From Rhodanobacteraceae bacterium (GTDB lineage Bacteria > Pseudomonadota > Gammaproteobacteria > Xanthomonadales > Rhodanobacteraceae): a DNA stretch of 64,000 nt. Location: NCBI GenBank assembly GCA_027019085.1, contig JALUXG010000054.1, forward strand, positions 1 through 64,000, read 5' to 3'. The notes under the pieces are model-generated. The model did not search any database and was not told the origin of the DNA. It was given only the letters and a program-made list of their open reading frames with translations. A program made the position numbers and the translations under genes. This document shows, piece by piece, positions 11,401-20,799 of the stretch (within the stretch, counting starts at the first letter, position 1; each line of letters opens with the position of its first letter).

Positions 11401-11673
11401 ACCCATGGTGGGCAGCACGGCATCGGGCTTTTCCCTGGCGATGATGCGCTCGACGGTCTGCCAGTTGATCGGTTCGATGTAGACCGCATCGGCCATCTCC
11501 GGGTCGGTCATGATGGTGGCCGGGTTGGAGTTGACCAGGATGACGCGGTAGCCCTCCTCGCGCAGGGCCTTGCAGGCCTGGGCGCCGGAGTAGTCGAACT
11601 CGCAGGCCTGACCGATGACGATCGGGCCGGCGCCGATGATGAGGATGCTTTGGATGTCCGAGCGACGCGGCAT
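8446..11673 (-). CDS. carB: Carbamoyl-phosphate synthase large subunit
   Basis: 1075 aa; [42 protein letters not shown]. Confidence 0.98.
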   Translation of the reverse strand: MPRRSDIQSILIIGAGPIVIGQACEFDYSGAQACKALREEGYRVILVNSNPATIMTDPEMADAVYIEPINWQTVERIIAREKPDAVLPTMGGQTALNCALDLAEHGVLEKHGVELIGATREAIRMAEDRELFRDAMTEIGLESPRSAIARSMDQAWEVQGELGFPSIIRPSFTLGGSGGGIAYNREEFEDIVKRGLELSPTHEVLIDESMLGWKEFEMEVVRDKADNCIIVCAIENLDPMGVHTGDSITVAPAQTLTDKEYQRLRDASLAVLRKIGVDTGGSNVQFGVDPKTGRVVVIEMNPRVSRSSALASKATGFPIAKVAAKLAVGYTLDELKNEITGGRTPASFEPSIDYVVTKIPRFAFEKFPATDARLTTQMKSVGEVMAMGRSMHESLQKALRGLETGKTGLDPTGLDLTREEDLATLRRELRQPGPERILHLGDAFRAGLSLDEVHGLTGVDPWFLAAIEDIVSAERELVEQGLPSLDHGRMRQLKRLGFSDARMASLLGTDEAAIRHLRHTLGVRPVYKRVDSCAAEFATSTAYMYSTYEEQCESEPNDRRKIMVLGGGPNRIGQGIEFDYCCVHAALALRADGFETIMVNCNPETVSTDYDTSDRLYFEPLTLEDVLEVVHKEKPEGVIVQYGGQTPLKLARALEAAGVPIIGTSPDSIDLAEDRERFQQLIDRLGLKQPPNRIARSAEQALTLAREIGYPLVVRPSYVLGGRAMEIVYADEDLARYIREAVRVSESSPVLLDRFLDHAVEVDVDIIADNEGTVLIGGIMEHIEEAGVHSGDSSCSLPPYSLSPALQDELRRQVTLLARELKVVGLMNTQFAVQGDTVYILEVNPRASRTVPFVSKATGQPLAKIAARCMAGSTLKAQGATREIVPAYYAVKEAIFPFLKFQNVDPILGPEMRSTGEVMGVGRDFGAAFGRAHEAAGIRKPPLGKVFLSVRDADKERLLPIARDILARGYGLVATRGTSAHLNGHGLACEHINKVLEGRPHIVDLIKNGEIVYIVNTTEGKQAIADSYSIRREALQQRVTYSTTIAGARALLHSLDSRDGGSVHSLQDLHKELNA

Positions 11674-12101
11674 TAGAGATATTCCTCGGTGTCTTCGGAG
11701 ATTCGGGACTTGGGACTCGGGACTCGGGACTCGGTGTCGAGTCGGCGCGTCAAAGCCTGATGCAGGCGATTGAGCATCTGGCCCACTCGCTCACATGAAT
11801 CCAGTGATTTGATTCTCATGTCTTCGCTGCCCAATCCAAGTTCACGGGAAAGCAGAAGCTGCGTTTGCAATTCGGCGGACGACCCAAGAGCCATGGACAC
11901 GAATCGCGCATAGTCCCGTGTCGAGTTTCTTGCGTTTCCTTCAGCAATGTTCGACGCGATGGAAACAGCAGCACGCTGAAGCTGGGAGCTCAACCCAAAC
12001 CGCTCTTCTCGCGGGAAGTTCGAGGTCAAGTCATAAACATCCACCGCCAGCTTCATGGCAACTTGCCAAACCTCCAGTTCCTTGAAGTGCGACGCACTCA
12101 C
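11673..12101 (-). CDS. Four-helix-bundle protein (S23 / rRNA-IVS-ORF-like) between carA and carB
   Basis: 142 aa, GTG start; [83 protein letters not shown] is typical of the S23/four-helix-bundle family. GTGA overlap with carA stop; TAATG overlap with carB start. Confidence 0.9.
   Translation of the reverse strand: MSASHFKELEVWQVAMKLAVDVYDLTSNFPREERFGLSSQLQRAAVSIASNIAEGNARNSTRDYARFVSMALGSSAELQTQLLLSRELGLGSEDMRIKSLDSCERVGQMLNRLHQALTRRLDTESRVPSPKSRISEDTEEYL
11704..11731 (+). repeat. Heptamer array (CGGGACT)x4
   Basis: cgggact tgggact cgggact cgggact. Confidence 0.9.
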
Positions 12102-13279
12102 GACGCTTTTCCCGAGTCCCGGGTCCCGGACCCCGAGTCCCGCATCAACTGGGCGAACCGGTCGAACAGGTAGCCGATATCGTGCGGTCCCGGACTGGCT
12201 TCCGGGTGGCCCTGGAAGCAGAACGCGGGGCGATCGGTCAGCGCGAAGCCCTGCAGCGAGCCATCGAACAGCGACTCGTGCGTGACGCGGGCGTTGGCTG
12301 GCAGCGTGGCCGGGTCGACAGCGAAGCCGTGGTTCTGGCTGGTGATCATCACGCGACCGTCATCGAGATCCTTGACCGGATGGTTGGCGCCGTGATGGCC
12401 GAACTTCATCTTCAGCGTCTTCGCGCCGGCGGCCAGGGCCATGATCTGGTGGCCCAGGCAGATGCCGAACAGCGGGATCTTTGTATCCAGCAGCGTGCGC
12501 GTGGCGGCGATGGCGTAGTCGCAGGCGGCCGGGTCGCCCGGACCGTTGGACAGGAACACGCCGTCCGGTTTCATGGCCAGCACCTCGTCCACCGGTGTCT
12601 GCGCCGGCACCACGGTCAGCGCACAGCCGCGCTCGGCCAGCAGGCGGAGAATGTTGCGCTTGATGCCGAAATCGTAGGCCACCACCCGGAACCGTTCCTG
12701 CAATGGGGCAAAGGTCCCCCGATCCAGATCGTAGGGCCCTTCGGACCATGTGTAGCGACCGGCGGTGGACACCTCCCGGGCCAGGTCCATGCCCTTGAGC
12801 CCGGGGAAGGCCCGAGCCTGGGCCAGCGCAGCGTCTTCATCGAAACTGTCGCCAGCCACGATGCAGCCGTTCAGGGCACCCTTGTCGCGCAGGATGCGTG
12901 TCAGTCGGCGGGTGTCGATGCCGGCAATCGCGATGACGCTGTTGCGTTCCAGGTAGGCATGCAGGGATTCTTCGCTGCGCCAGCTGGAGGCAAGCCGCGG
13001 CACATCGCGCACGATCAGCCCTGCCGCCTGGACCCGCTCCGATTCGGAGTCCACGCCATTGCATCCGGTATTGCCGATATGCGGATAGGTCAGGGTGACC
13101 AGCTGGCGTGCATAGGAGGGATCGGTGAGGATCTCCTGGTATCCGGTCATGGCGGTGTTGAACACCACCTCGCCTACAGTCGATCCGGACGCACCCACGG
13201 CATGGCCGTGGAATGTGCTTCCGTCCTCGAGGGTTAACATCGCTGGGATCATCGATTCCGCCTTCAGCAGGTGCAGCAA
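12098..13279 (-). CDS. carA: Carbamoyl-phosphate synthase small subunit (true start probably an internal Met, [12 protein letters not shown])
   Basis: [59 protein letters not shown] (class I GATase). Confidence 0.97.
   Translation of the reverse strand: MLHLLKAESMIPAMLTLEDGSTFHGHAVGASGSTVGEVVFNTAMTGYQEILTDPSYARQLVTLTYPHIGNTGCNGVDSESERVQAAGLIVRDVPRLASSWRSEESLHAYLERNSVIAIAGIDTRRLTRILRDKGALNGCIVAGDSFDEDAALAQARAFPGLKGMDLAREVSTAGRYTWSEGPYDLDRGTFAPLQERFRVVAYDFGIKRNILRLLAERGCALTVVPAQTPVDEVLAMKPDGVFLSNGPGDPAACDYAIAATRTLLDTKIPLFGICLGHQIMALAAGAKTLKMKFGHHGANHPVKDLDDGRVMITSQNHGFAVDPATLPANARVTHESLFDGSLQGFALTDRPAFCFQGHPEASPGPHDIGYLFDRFAQLMRDSGSGTRDSGKAS
12111..12138 (-). repeat. Inverted heptamer array (CCCGAGT)x4, complementary to 11704-11731
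   Basis: cccgagt cccgggt cccggac cccgagt; reverse complement phase-matches the left array. Confidence 0.9.
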
Positions 13280-13473
13280 GACCCGCAGGCCGGCGAGGCT
13301 GGCCTGTGGCTCGCAAGGTGATTTATCGGGCGGACCAAGATGTTAAGACCCGGCCGTAAACTTGTCTACCGCAAATCGCTCGTGCACCCACGGATGGTTA
13401 AGGAAATTGCCGTTAAACTGTGCCGGGAAGAACCTGCATGCAGGGATTTTTGCCCGTAACCCGAGGAGAAGCC

Positions 13474-13761
13474 ATGGCCAGCGACCAGTATCACGAGCCC
13501 ATCGAGGAACTCACTGACGATGTGCGCGACATGCATCGCGCCATTGTATCGCTGATGGAAGAGCTGGAGGCCGTCGACTGGTACAACCAGCGCGCCGCAG
13601 CCTGCAAGGACCCGCAACTGAAGAAGATCCTCGAGCACAATCGCGACGAGGAGAAGGAGCATGCGGCCATGGTGCTCGAATGGATCCGCCGCAAGGACGA
13701 TAACTTTTCGACGCAGATGAAGACCTTTCTGTTCACGGACAAGCCGATCACCCATGACTAA
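13474..13761 (+). CDS. Encapsulated-ferritin-like (EncFtn family) protein
   Basis: Start MASDQYHEPIEEL after GAGGAG RBS; HRAIVSLMEELEAVDWYNQRAAACKDPQLKKILEHNRDEEKEHAAMVLEWIRRKD matches the EncFtn signature (MEELEAVDWY; ExxH in DEEKEHAAM). Confidence 0.88.
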   Translation: MASDQYHEPIEELTDDVRDMHRAIVSLMEELEAVDWYNQRAAACKDPQLKKILEHNRDEEKEHAAMVLEWIRRKDDNFSTQMKTFLFTDKPITHD

Positions 13762-13779
13762 CCCGGCCGGCGACGGCCC

Positions 13780-14511
13780 ATGAAACCTGCCCTTGCCGGA
13801 CACATGATGGAACTGCCGATGGACACTGCACTGATCGACCCCGGCCGGCTGGACCGGCCCGACACCACCGTTCGGCTCGATCCGTTTCCGTTCATGATTG
13901 CCTGCGGGCAGCTTCCGGACAGTGCGCGTGAAGAACTCGATCGCGATTTTCCGCGCTATGCCGAAGCCGGCTTTTTCCCGTGGGACAGGGCCGATTGCGG
14001 AGTGACCGTGAACGCGCTGATCGACCAACTCACCACACCCGGGGTGGCCAGCGCCATCGGCCAGCGACTGGGCATCGACAATCTGGGTCAGTACCCCACC
14101 CTGGTCACGCTGTGCAGGCATCTCAACAAGCGCCACGGCACCATCCATACCGACAGCAAATCCAAGGTTGCTACCGCACTGCTGTACATGAACGGGCAAT
14201 GGCCCGACACCAGCGAGGGATGTCTGCGATTCCTGTCGAGGATCGATGACATCGACGCCATGCTGGTACCCGAGATCAAGCCGTTGTACGGGACCCTTGC
14301 CGTGTTCCGCCGCGCGGACAATTCCTTCCACGGCCATTTGCCGTACGAAGGCGAACGGCGCGTGATCCAGGTGGCCTGGCTGGTCAGCGAGGAGGCCAAA
14401 TTGCGCAAGACCCGGCGCGGCAGGTTCTCCCGGGTCTTCAAGAAACTCTTCGGCGGACTGGACCGCAAGCTCGGCGCCGGCCGCGACCGCAGCGCCGCAC
14501 ACCGCGACTGA
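13780..14511 (+). CDS. 2OG-Fe(II) oxygenase-like protein
   Basis: 243 aa; candidate HxD motif HTDSKSK and distal FHGHLPYEGERRVIQVAWLV. Confidence 0.7.
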   Translation: MKPALAGHMMELPMDTALIDPGRLDRPDTTVRLDPFPFMIACGQLPDSAREELDRDFPRYAEAGFFPWDRADCGVTVNALIDQLTTPGVASAIGQRLGIDNLGQYPTLVTLCRHLNKRHGTIHTDSKSKVATALLYMNGQWPDTSEGCLRFLSRIDDIDAMLVPEIKPLYGTLAVFRRADNSFHGHLPYEGERRVIQVAWLVSEEAKLRKTRRGRFSRVFKKLFGGLDRKLGAGRDRSAAHRD

Positions 14512-14522
14512 ACGCCCGGTCG

Positions 14523-15374
14523 TCAGCTCTCGACGCGCAGTCGTCCTTGCAGCATGTCTGCAATCCCGTAGAAGCCGGGGGCCTGCCCTGCCAGCCAGAC
14601 GGCCGCTTCAAGTGCGCCGCGGGCGAAGATGCCACGGTCGCTGGCGCGATGGCACAGTTCCAGTCGTTCACCTTTCCCGGCCAGCATCGCCACGTGCTCG
14701 CCCACGATGTCGCCGCCACGCACGACTGAAAAACCGATGGCGCCATGTCGGCGAGGTCCGGTCTGACCCTGACGGGTGTACACAGCCTCGGCTTCCAGGG
14801 TGGTTCCACGTGCCTGGGCTGCCGCCTCGCCGAGCGCGATGGCCGTACCCGATGGCGCATCTTCCTTGCGCCCGTGGTGTGCTTCGATGATTTCCAGGTC
14901 CCATGCCGGCAGCGCGCGCGCGGCGTCGCGCAAAAGGTGCTGCATCACGGCCACACCCAGGCTGAAATTGGCAGCCTGCAACACGGGAATGCGGGCGGCA
15001 GCGTCCTGCAATTGCGTCTGCAGTTCCTGCTCGTAGCCCGTGGTGCCCACGACCAGGGCCACCTGATGGTCAAGACAGTACGCCAGCGCGCTGGCCAGCC
15101 CCTGCGGAGAACTGAAATCAATGACCGCATCCAGTTTGCCGGCACCCTCCCATCCGCTGCTGTAGCGCAAGGACTCTGCCGTGGCAGGTTGCTTGAGCGG
15201 TTGGCCCACCAGGTCCGACGAGGCGTCGATGACCGCACGGTGCACACGCAGGCGACGGTCGCCAAGACTGGACTCGACCAGGGCGCGCCCCATGCGTCCG
15301 GAGGCACCGCTGATCGCAATGCGTAGCTGCTGGTTCATGCCGTATGTATGCTGCCCTGGCGTGGAATAGGCCAT
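14523..15374 (-). CDS. dapB: 4-hydroxy-tetrahydrodipicolinate reductase (likely start MNQQLRIAISGASG)
   Basis: IAISGASGRMGRAL; EIIEAHHGRKEDAPSGTA. Confidence 0.96.
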   Translation of the reverse strand: MAYSTPGQHTYGMNQQLRIAISGASGRMGRALVESSLGDRRLRVHRAVIDASSDLVGQPLKQPATAESLRYSSGWEGAGKLDAVIDFSSPQGLASALAYCLDHQVALVVGTTGYEQELQTQLQDAAARIPVLQAANFSLGVAVMQHLLRDAARALPAWDLEIIEAHHGRKEDAPSGTAIALGEAAAQARGTTLEAEAVYTRQGQTGPRRHGAIGFSVVRGGDIVGEHVAMLAGKGERLELCHRASDRGIFARGALEAAVWLAGQAPGFYGIADMLQGRLRVES

Positions 15375-15414
15375 CGTAACGCCGTGGCGCGACGGTGCAA
15401 GTGCTGGCGACCGA

Positions 15415-16542
15415 TCACGATGATGTCACGCGTGACCAGAAGTCCTTGACGCCATCCAGCCAGTTCTTGGCGCGCGGGGAGTGTTTCTCGACGCTGGCTT
15501 CGTCGAAGGTGTCTTCGAAAGCTTCAAGCAGTTCGCGCTGTTCGCGTGTCAGCCGTACCGGTGTCTCCACCACCACCTGGCACAGCAGGTCGCCGACCCG
15601 CCCGCCACGCGCCGACTTCACGCCGCGACCACGCAACCGGAAGACGTGCCCGGTCTGGGTTTCCGGCGGAAGGTTGATCTCGACGTCCTCTTCCAGTGTG
15701 GGAACCTTGAGGGTTGCGCCGAGCGCGGCCTGGGTGAACCGGATCGGCACTTCGCAGAACAAATCGCTTCCCTGGCGCTTGAAGATGGCGTGCTCGCGCA
15801 CCCGCACCTCCACGTACAGATCGCCTGCAGGGCCACCGCCGGGGGCGGCTTCACCCTGCCCGTTCAGGCGCACACGGTCGCCGTTGTCGACACCTGCCGG
15901 AATACGCACCGACAGGGTGCGGGTGTCGCGATAACGGCCTTCGCCATGACAGGTCTTGCATGGGTTCTTGATGACCCGGCCACTGCCGCCGCAGTGCGGG
16001 CAGGCCTGCTGGATCGAGAAGATCCCGTTCTGCATGCGTACCCGGCCATGCCCGGCACAGGTGGCGCAGGTATCGAGCTTGCCGTCACTGGACCCCGATC
16101 CCTTGCAGTCGGTGCACGACACCAGGGTCGGTACCTCGATCGCCTTCTCGACCCCGAAGACAGCTTCCTCCAGGTCCATTTCCAGGATGTACCGCAAGTC
16201 GGCACCGCGCTGCGGTCCGCCGCGTCCGCCACCGCCCATGCCGAAAATGTCACCGAAAATGTCGCCGAAAATGTCACCCATGCCACCAAACCCGGCACCC
16301 CCGCCGCCCATGCCGCCCTCGAAGGCCGCGTGGCCGTACTGATCGTAGAGCTGGCGCTTTTCGGCATCGCACAGCACTTCGTAGGCTTCCTTGGCCTCCT
16401 TGAAGCGTTCCTGTGCCTCGGGATCGTCCGGACAGCGGTCGGGGTGGCATTTCATCGCCACGCGCCGGAATGCCTTCTTGATCGTGGCCGTGTCGGCACC
16501 GCGGTCGATACCGAGGGTTTCGTAGTAGCAGGTCTTGCTCAT
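15415..16542 (-). CDS. dnaJ: Chaperone DnaJ
   Basis: J domain [40 protein letters not shown]; four CxxCxGxG-type zinc motifs. Confidence 0.98.
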   Translation of the reverse strand: MSKTCYYETLGIDRGADTATIKKAFRRVAMKCHPDRCPDDPEAQERFKEAKEAYEVLCDAEKRQLYDQYGHAAFEGGMGGGGAGFGGMGDIFGDIFGDIFGMGGGGRGGPQRGADLRYILEMDLEEAVFGVEKAIEVPTLVSCTDCKGSGSSDGKLDTCATCAGHGRVRMQNGIFSIQQACPHCGGSGRVIKNPCKTCHGEGRYRDTRTLSVRIPAGVDNGDRVRLNGQGEAAPGGGPAGDLYVEVRVREHAIFKRQGSDLFCEVPIRFTQAALGATLKVPTLEEDVEINLPPETQTGHVFRLRGRGVKSARGGRVGDLLCQVVVETPVRLTREQRELLEAFEDTFDEASVEKHSPRAKNWLDGVKDFWSRVTSS

Positions 16543-16827
16543 GGGCGAGGCTTTCGGGGTTTGCGGTGAATCGTTCGGATAACCACCAGATCAAGGCGGC
16601 AGGAAGGTAAATCAAGCTGCCCCTGCCTTGCGTCGAGGATCGGCAAGGGACCACGGGCACATGGATCAGCGGCAAACACGGGTTGTCCGGTATGGCTTGC
16701 GATGATGACAAATCCCCCAAGGCCAGGAACCCGAAGACGATGGCCTCGCGTTTACCCGGGTAATGGGGGCAGCAACGACCACGGTTTCGTCTGGCTCCAG
16801 ATACTCCCCATGCCCCACATGCAAGAA

Positions 16828-16853
16828 GGGCCGGACAGTGTACCGTCCGGCCC
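16828..16853 (-). terminator. Terminator-like hairpin downstream of dnaK
   Basis: GGGCCGGAC-agtgtacc-GTCCGGCCC, 9-bp perfect stem; weak U-tract. Confidence 0.5.
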
Positions 16854-16861
16854 GCACTTGC

Positions 16862-18793
16862 TCAGCTCTTCTTGCCGTCGTCCTTGACCTCGGTGAATTC
16901 GGCATCCACCACGTCGTCGGGCTGCGCCGAGCCACCGCCCGGGGCCTTCTGTCCAGCGGTGTCGGGACCGGCCTGGCCAGCGCCCTGGGCCGCAGCGAAC
17001 AGCGGCTGGGCCGCCTGCTCGAGCTTGCTCATCTTGGCTTCGATGGCTGCCTTGTCGTCGCCTTCCATCGCCTTTTCCAGTTCCGAAAGTGCTTCCTCGA
17101 TGCCGCCGATCTGGTCGCCGGCCTTGTCGCCGTGCTCCTTCAGCGCGCTGCGGGTGGCGTGCACCAGCTGGTCGGCCTTGTTGCGCGTGGTGACCAGCTC
17201 CTGGAACTTCCTGTCGTCCTCGCGGTGCGACTCGGCATCGGCGACCATGCGCTCGACTTCCTCGTCGGACAGACCCGAGCCGGCCTTGATCTCGACTTTC
17301 TGTTCCTTGCCGGTCTTCTTGTCCTTGGCGCTCACGTGCAAGATGCCGTTGGCGTCGATGTCGAAACTGACCTCGATCTGCGGCATGCCACGCGGCGCGG
17401 GGTCGATGCCGGTCAGGTCGAAGCGGGCCAGCGACTTGTTGTACTGCGCCTGCTCGCGCTCGCCCTGCAGCACGTGCACGGTGACTGCGGTCTGGTTGTC
17501 GTCAGCGGTGGAGAAGATCTGCGAGGCCTTGGTCGGGATCGTGGTGTTCTTCTCGATCAGCTTGGTGAACACGCCGCCCATGGTCTCGATGCCCAGGCTC
17601 AGCGGGGTCACGTCCAGCAGCAGCACGTCCTTGACATCGCCACCCAGCACGCCGCCCTGGATCGCCGCGCCTACCGCCACGGCCTCGTCCGGATTGACGT
17701 CCTTGCGCGGCTCCTTGCCGAAGAAATCCTTGACCGCTTCCTGCACCTTGGGCATGCGGGTCTGGCCACCGACCAGGATCACCTCGTCGATATCGGACAC
17801 ACGCAGGCCGGCATCGTCCAGCGCCGTGCGGCACGGATCGATGGAACGCTTGACCAGGTCCTCGACCAGCGCTTCGAGCTTGGCGCGGGTCAGCTTGATG
17901 TTCAGGTGCTTGGGGCCGGAGGCGTCGGCGGTCACGTACGGCAGGTTGACCTCGGTCTGATGGCTGGAAGACAGCTCGATCTTGGCGCGTTCTGCGGCAT
18001 CTTTCAGACGCTGCAGGGCCAGCGGATCCTTGCGCAGGTCGATACCCTGATCCTTGTTGAACTCGTCGACCAGGTAGTCGATGACGCGCTTGTCGAAGTC
18101 CTCGCCGCCCAGGAAGGTGTCGCCGTTGGTGGCCAGTACCTCGAACTGCTTTTCGCCGTCGACCTCGGCGATCTCGATGATCGACACGTCGAAGGTGCCG
18201 CCGCCGAGGTCGTACACCGCGATCTTGCGATCACCGCCCTTCTTGTCCAGGCCGTAAGCCAGCGCGGCTGCGGTCGGCTCGTTGATGATGCGCTTGACCT
18301 CGAGACCGGCGATCTTGCCGGCGTCCTTGGTCGCCTGGCGCTGGCTGTCGTTGAAGTATGCCGGCACCGTGATGACGGCCTCGGTGACCGGCTCACCCAG
18401 GTAGTCCTCGGCGGTCTTCTTCATTTTCATCAGCACCTTGGCCGACACTTCCGGCGGCGCCATCTTCTTGCCGTCGGAGGTCTGTACCCAGGCATCGCCG
18501 TTGTCGTGCTCGAAGATCTTGTAGGACACCAGGTCGATGTCCTTCTGCACTTCGGCATCCTTGAACTTGCGGCCGATCAGGCGCTTGACTGCATAGAAGG
18601 TGTTGGCGGGATTGGTCACCGCCTGGCGCTTGGCCGAGGCACCCACCAGCACTTCGCCGTCCTTGCTGAAGGCGACGATGGACGGCGTGGTGCGGTCGCC
18701 TTCCGAATTTTCGATAACCCGCGCGGAAGTGCCTTCCATCACCGCCACGCACGAGTTGGTGGTGCCAAGGTCGATTCCGATGATCTTGCCCAT
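16862..18793 (-). CDS. dnaK: Molecular chaperone DnaK
   Basis: 643 aa; [42 protein letters not shown]. Confidence 0.99.
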   Translation of the reverse strand: MGKIIGIDLGTTNSCVAVMEGTSARVIENSEGDRTTPSIVAFSKDGEVLVGASAKRQAVTNPANTFYAVKRLIGRKFKDAEVQKDIDLVSYKIFEHDNGDAWVQTSDGKKMAPPEVSAKVLMKMKKTAEDYLGEPVTEAVITVPAYFNDSQRQATKDAGKIAGLEVKRIINEPTAAALAYGLDKKGGDRKIAVYDLGGGTFDVSIIEIAEVDGEKQFEVLATNGDTFLGGEDFDKRVIDYLVDEFNKDQGIDLRKDPLALQRLKDAAERAKIELSSSHQTEVNLPYVTADASGPKHLNIKLTRAKLEALVEDLVKRSIDPCRTALDDAGLRVSDIDEVILVGGQTRMPKVQEAVKDFFGKEPRKDVNPDEAVAVGAAIQGGVLGGDVKDVLLLDVTPLSLGIETMGGVFTKLIEKNTTIPTKASQIFSTADDNQTAVTVHVLQGEREQAQYNKSLARFDLTGIDPAPRGMPQIEVSFDIDANGILHVSAKDKKTGKEQKVEIKAGSGLSDEEVERMVADAESHREDDRKFQELVTTRNKADQLVHATRSALKEHGDKAGDQIGGIEEALSELEKAMEGDDKAAIEAKMSKLEQAAQPLFAAAQGAGQAGPDTAGQKAPGGGSAQPDDVVDAEFTEVKDDGKKS

Positions 18794-18844
18794 GTTGTTT
18801 TCTCCAGAAGTTTGCGTGCGCGGCTCGTGGCCGCCGTTGTTTTC

Positions 18845-18873
18845 AAGGTAGGGTGCGCGAGCACGGATTCAAG
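18845..18873 (-). promoter_or_regulatory. RpoH (sigma32)-like promoter upstream of dnaK
   Basis: Minus strand CTTGAA-N14-CCCTACCTT. Confidence 0.5.
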
Positions 18874-18901
18874 GTGCGGCGCGCAAACATGTCCGGTCGG
18901 G

Positions 18902-19474
18902 TCAATCCGCGGCCTTGGCCACGGCCACCAGGGCCGGGCGCAGCAGGCGGTCGTTGAGCAGGTAGCCCTTCTGCATCACGGCGACCACGGTATCGGGCTC
19001 ATGCTCGGTGGTCTCGACCATGTTCATGGCCTGATGCAATTCGGGGTCGAACGGCTGGTTCAGCGGGTCAACCGGCTTCAATCCGTTGCCTTCGGCCACC
19101 TTGAGCAGGGATTTCAAGGTCAGTTGCATGCCCTCGCGCAATGCAGCGACATCGGCGTTCTGCACGGCGAGGCCCTGCTCCAGGCTGTCGCAAACGGGAA
19201 GCAGTTCCGACAGCAGGCGCTCGTTGGCAAAGCGACGGGCCTGTTCGAGCTCACGTTGCAGCCGGCGGCGCTGGTTTTCGATGTCGGCGCGCTCACGCAG
19301 CATGGTTTCGCGCAGTTCGGCAACCTTGCGTTCGGTATCGGCCAGTTGCGCCGTCAGGGCTTCGACCTCTTCCAGCGAGGTCTCATCCTCGTGCTGCGAT
19401 GACTGCGATGCGGGAGCACCCTGGGAATCCGGATCGGACGCCGCATTCGGATGCTTGGATTTGCTCTCTTCCAT
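18902..19474 (-). CDS. grpE: Nucleotide exchange factor GrpE
   Basis: 190 aa; RADIENQRRRLQRELEQARRFANERLLSELLPVCDSLEQGL. Confidence 0.97.
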   Translation of the reverse strand: MEESKSKHPNAASDPDSQGAPASQSSQHEDETSLEEVEALTAQLADTERKVAELRETMLRERADIENQRRRLQRELEQARRFANERLLSELLPVCDSLEQGLAVQNADVAALREGMQLTLKSLLKVAEGNGLKPVDPLNQPFDPELHQAMNMVETTEHEPDTVVAVMQKGYLLNDRLLRPALVAVAKAAD

Positions 19475-19521
19475 TGGAACTCCAGACAGCTATGCCGAAT
19501 CCGCATGGCGGCGGACCGGAA

Positions 19522-19548
19522 CCTATGGGTTGGTGGCTCGTGTTCGAG
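19522..19548 (-). promoter_or_regulatory. RpoH-like promoter upstream of grpE
   Basis: Minus strand CTCGAA-N13-CCCATAGG. Confidence 0.4.
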
Positions 19549-19572
19549 CGACAACAGCCGCTCTGGCGCCAG

Positions 19573-20631
19573 TTATTGGGTCGTCGTGACGCGATTCAAG
19601 GCATCGCCAAGCAGGCCTGCAGTAGCCTGGACCACGGGGATCACCCGGTCATAGGCCATGCGGGTGGGGCCGATGACCCCTACCGTGCCCAGAATCCGCC
19701 CCCCGTCGCCGTAGGTGGCGGTAACGACCGAGCATCCTTCCAGTGCCGCGTAGCCGGCCTCCTCGCCGATGAACAGGCGCACGCCGGGTGCCTTGGCGCA
19801 CACCTCGAGTAGCTGCACCAGGTCCCGTTTGCGCTGGAAGGCCTCGAACAACTCGCGCAGACGGTCCAGATCGGAAAGCTCCTGATATCCCATCAGGTTG
19901 GTCTGCCCGCTGAGCACCATGTCCGGCTCGGACGGCGGCGAGAACGAGGCCGTGGCCAGTTTCACCGCATTGTTCAGCAATGCGTTGATCTCGTTGCCGG
20001 CCGCTTCCATTTCGGCTGCCAGGCGCGCACGGATTTCATCCAGGCGCAGCCCCGAGAACTCGCTGTTGATGTAGTTGGCGGCCTGCTCCAGTGCCGACAG
20101 GTCCAGGGGTTCGGCCAATTGCACCACCCGGTTCTGCACCTGATTGTCGGCAAACACGAGGATGACCAGTACCCGAGTCGGGTCGAGCGGTACGAAATCG
20201 ATATGGCGGAGGGAGAAATCCGAATGCCGCGGCACCGTGACCAGTCCGACGAAATGGGTCATGGCCGACAGCAGGGTCGAGGTACTGGTGAACAGGTCGC
20301 GGGCGCTGGCGGGCGCCGTCGGCAGCTGATTGCGCAAGCGCTGGATGTCGCGTTCGTCCAGTGGACGCACTTCCAGCAGGCTGTCGATGAACAGGCGAAG
20401 TCCGCGCGGGGTCGGAATACGTCCGGCCGAGGTATGCGGCGAAGCCACCAGTCCCGATTCCTCGAGGTCCGCCATGATGTTGCGGATGGTGGCCGGACTG
20501 ACATCCAGGCCGGATGATTTCGACAGCGTCCGTGAACCCACCGGTTCGCCATCCGCCAGATACTGGCCGATCAGGGCCCGCAACAACCGGCGTGAACGGG
20601 CGTCGAGTTGTGAACCTTGTGTGGCACTCAT
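19573..20631 (-). CDS. hrcA: Heat-inducible transcriptional repressor HrcA
   Basis: 352 aa; LDARSRRLLRALIGQYLADGEPVGSRTLSKSSGLDVSPATIRNIMADLEESGLVASPHTSAGRIPT. Confidence 0.97.
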   Translation of the reverse strand: MSATQGSQLDARSRRLLRALIGQYLADGEPVGSRTLSKSSGLDVSPATIRNIMADLEESGLVASPHTSAGRIPTPRGLRLFIDSLLEVRPLDERDIQRLRNQLPTAPASARDLFTSTSTLLSAMTHFVGLVTVPRHSDFSLRHIDFVPLDPTRVLVILVFADNQVQNRVVQLAEPLDLSALEQAANYINSEFSGLRLDEIRARLAAEMEAAGNEINALLNNAVKLATASFSPPSEPDMVLSGQTNLMGYQELSDLDRLRELFEAFQRKRDLVQLLEVCAKAPGVRLFIGEEAGYAALEGCSVVTATYGDGGRILGTVGVIGPTRMAYDRVIPVVQATAGLLGDALNRVTTTQ

Positions 20632-20638
20632 GACGGGG

Positions 20639-20666
20639 ATCGGGGTCCGTGAAACGGAATCTCAAG
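20639..20666 (-). promoter_or_regulatory. RpoH-like promoter upstream of hrcA
   Basis: Minus strand CTTGAG-N15-CCCCGAT, ending about 8 nt before the hrcA ATG. Confidence 0.45.
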
Positions 20667-20799
20667 TGACTGAATAAGGCCTGTGCGTCCTGCTTGCAAG
20701 TATCCGCATCTGGAGAATGCATCACGGCATCACCATCCATGGCTGCAGAATCGGCCCGCGCATCGGTACAATTGCACAAGCCAAGTTCCGGGACATTTC

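Noticed and set aside
8464-11676. 1070-aa plus-strand ORF antisense to carB
   Set aside because: Mirror-frame open reading from high GC codon bias; composition (His/Gln/Arg-rich) is non-protein-like and carB on the other strand is unambiguous.
11690-11745. CRISPR-like reading of the short repeated heptamers
   Set aside because: Seven-base tandem units without spacers; not a CRISPR array. No CRISPR or cas genes seen in the window.
16763-19402. 879-aa plus-strand ORF antisense to dnaK/grpE
   Set aside because: Antisense artefact over two clear chaperone genes.
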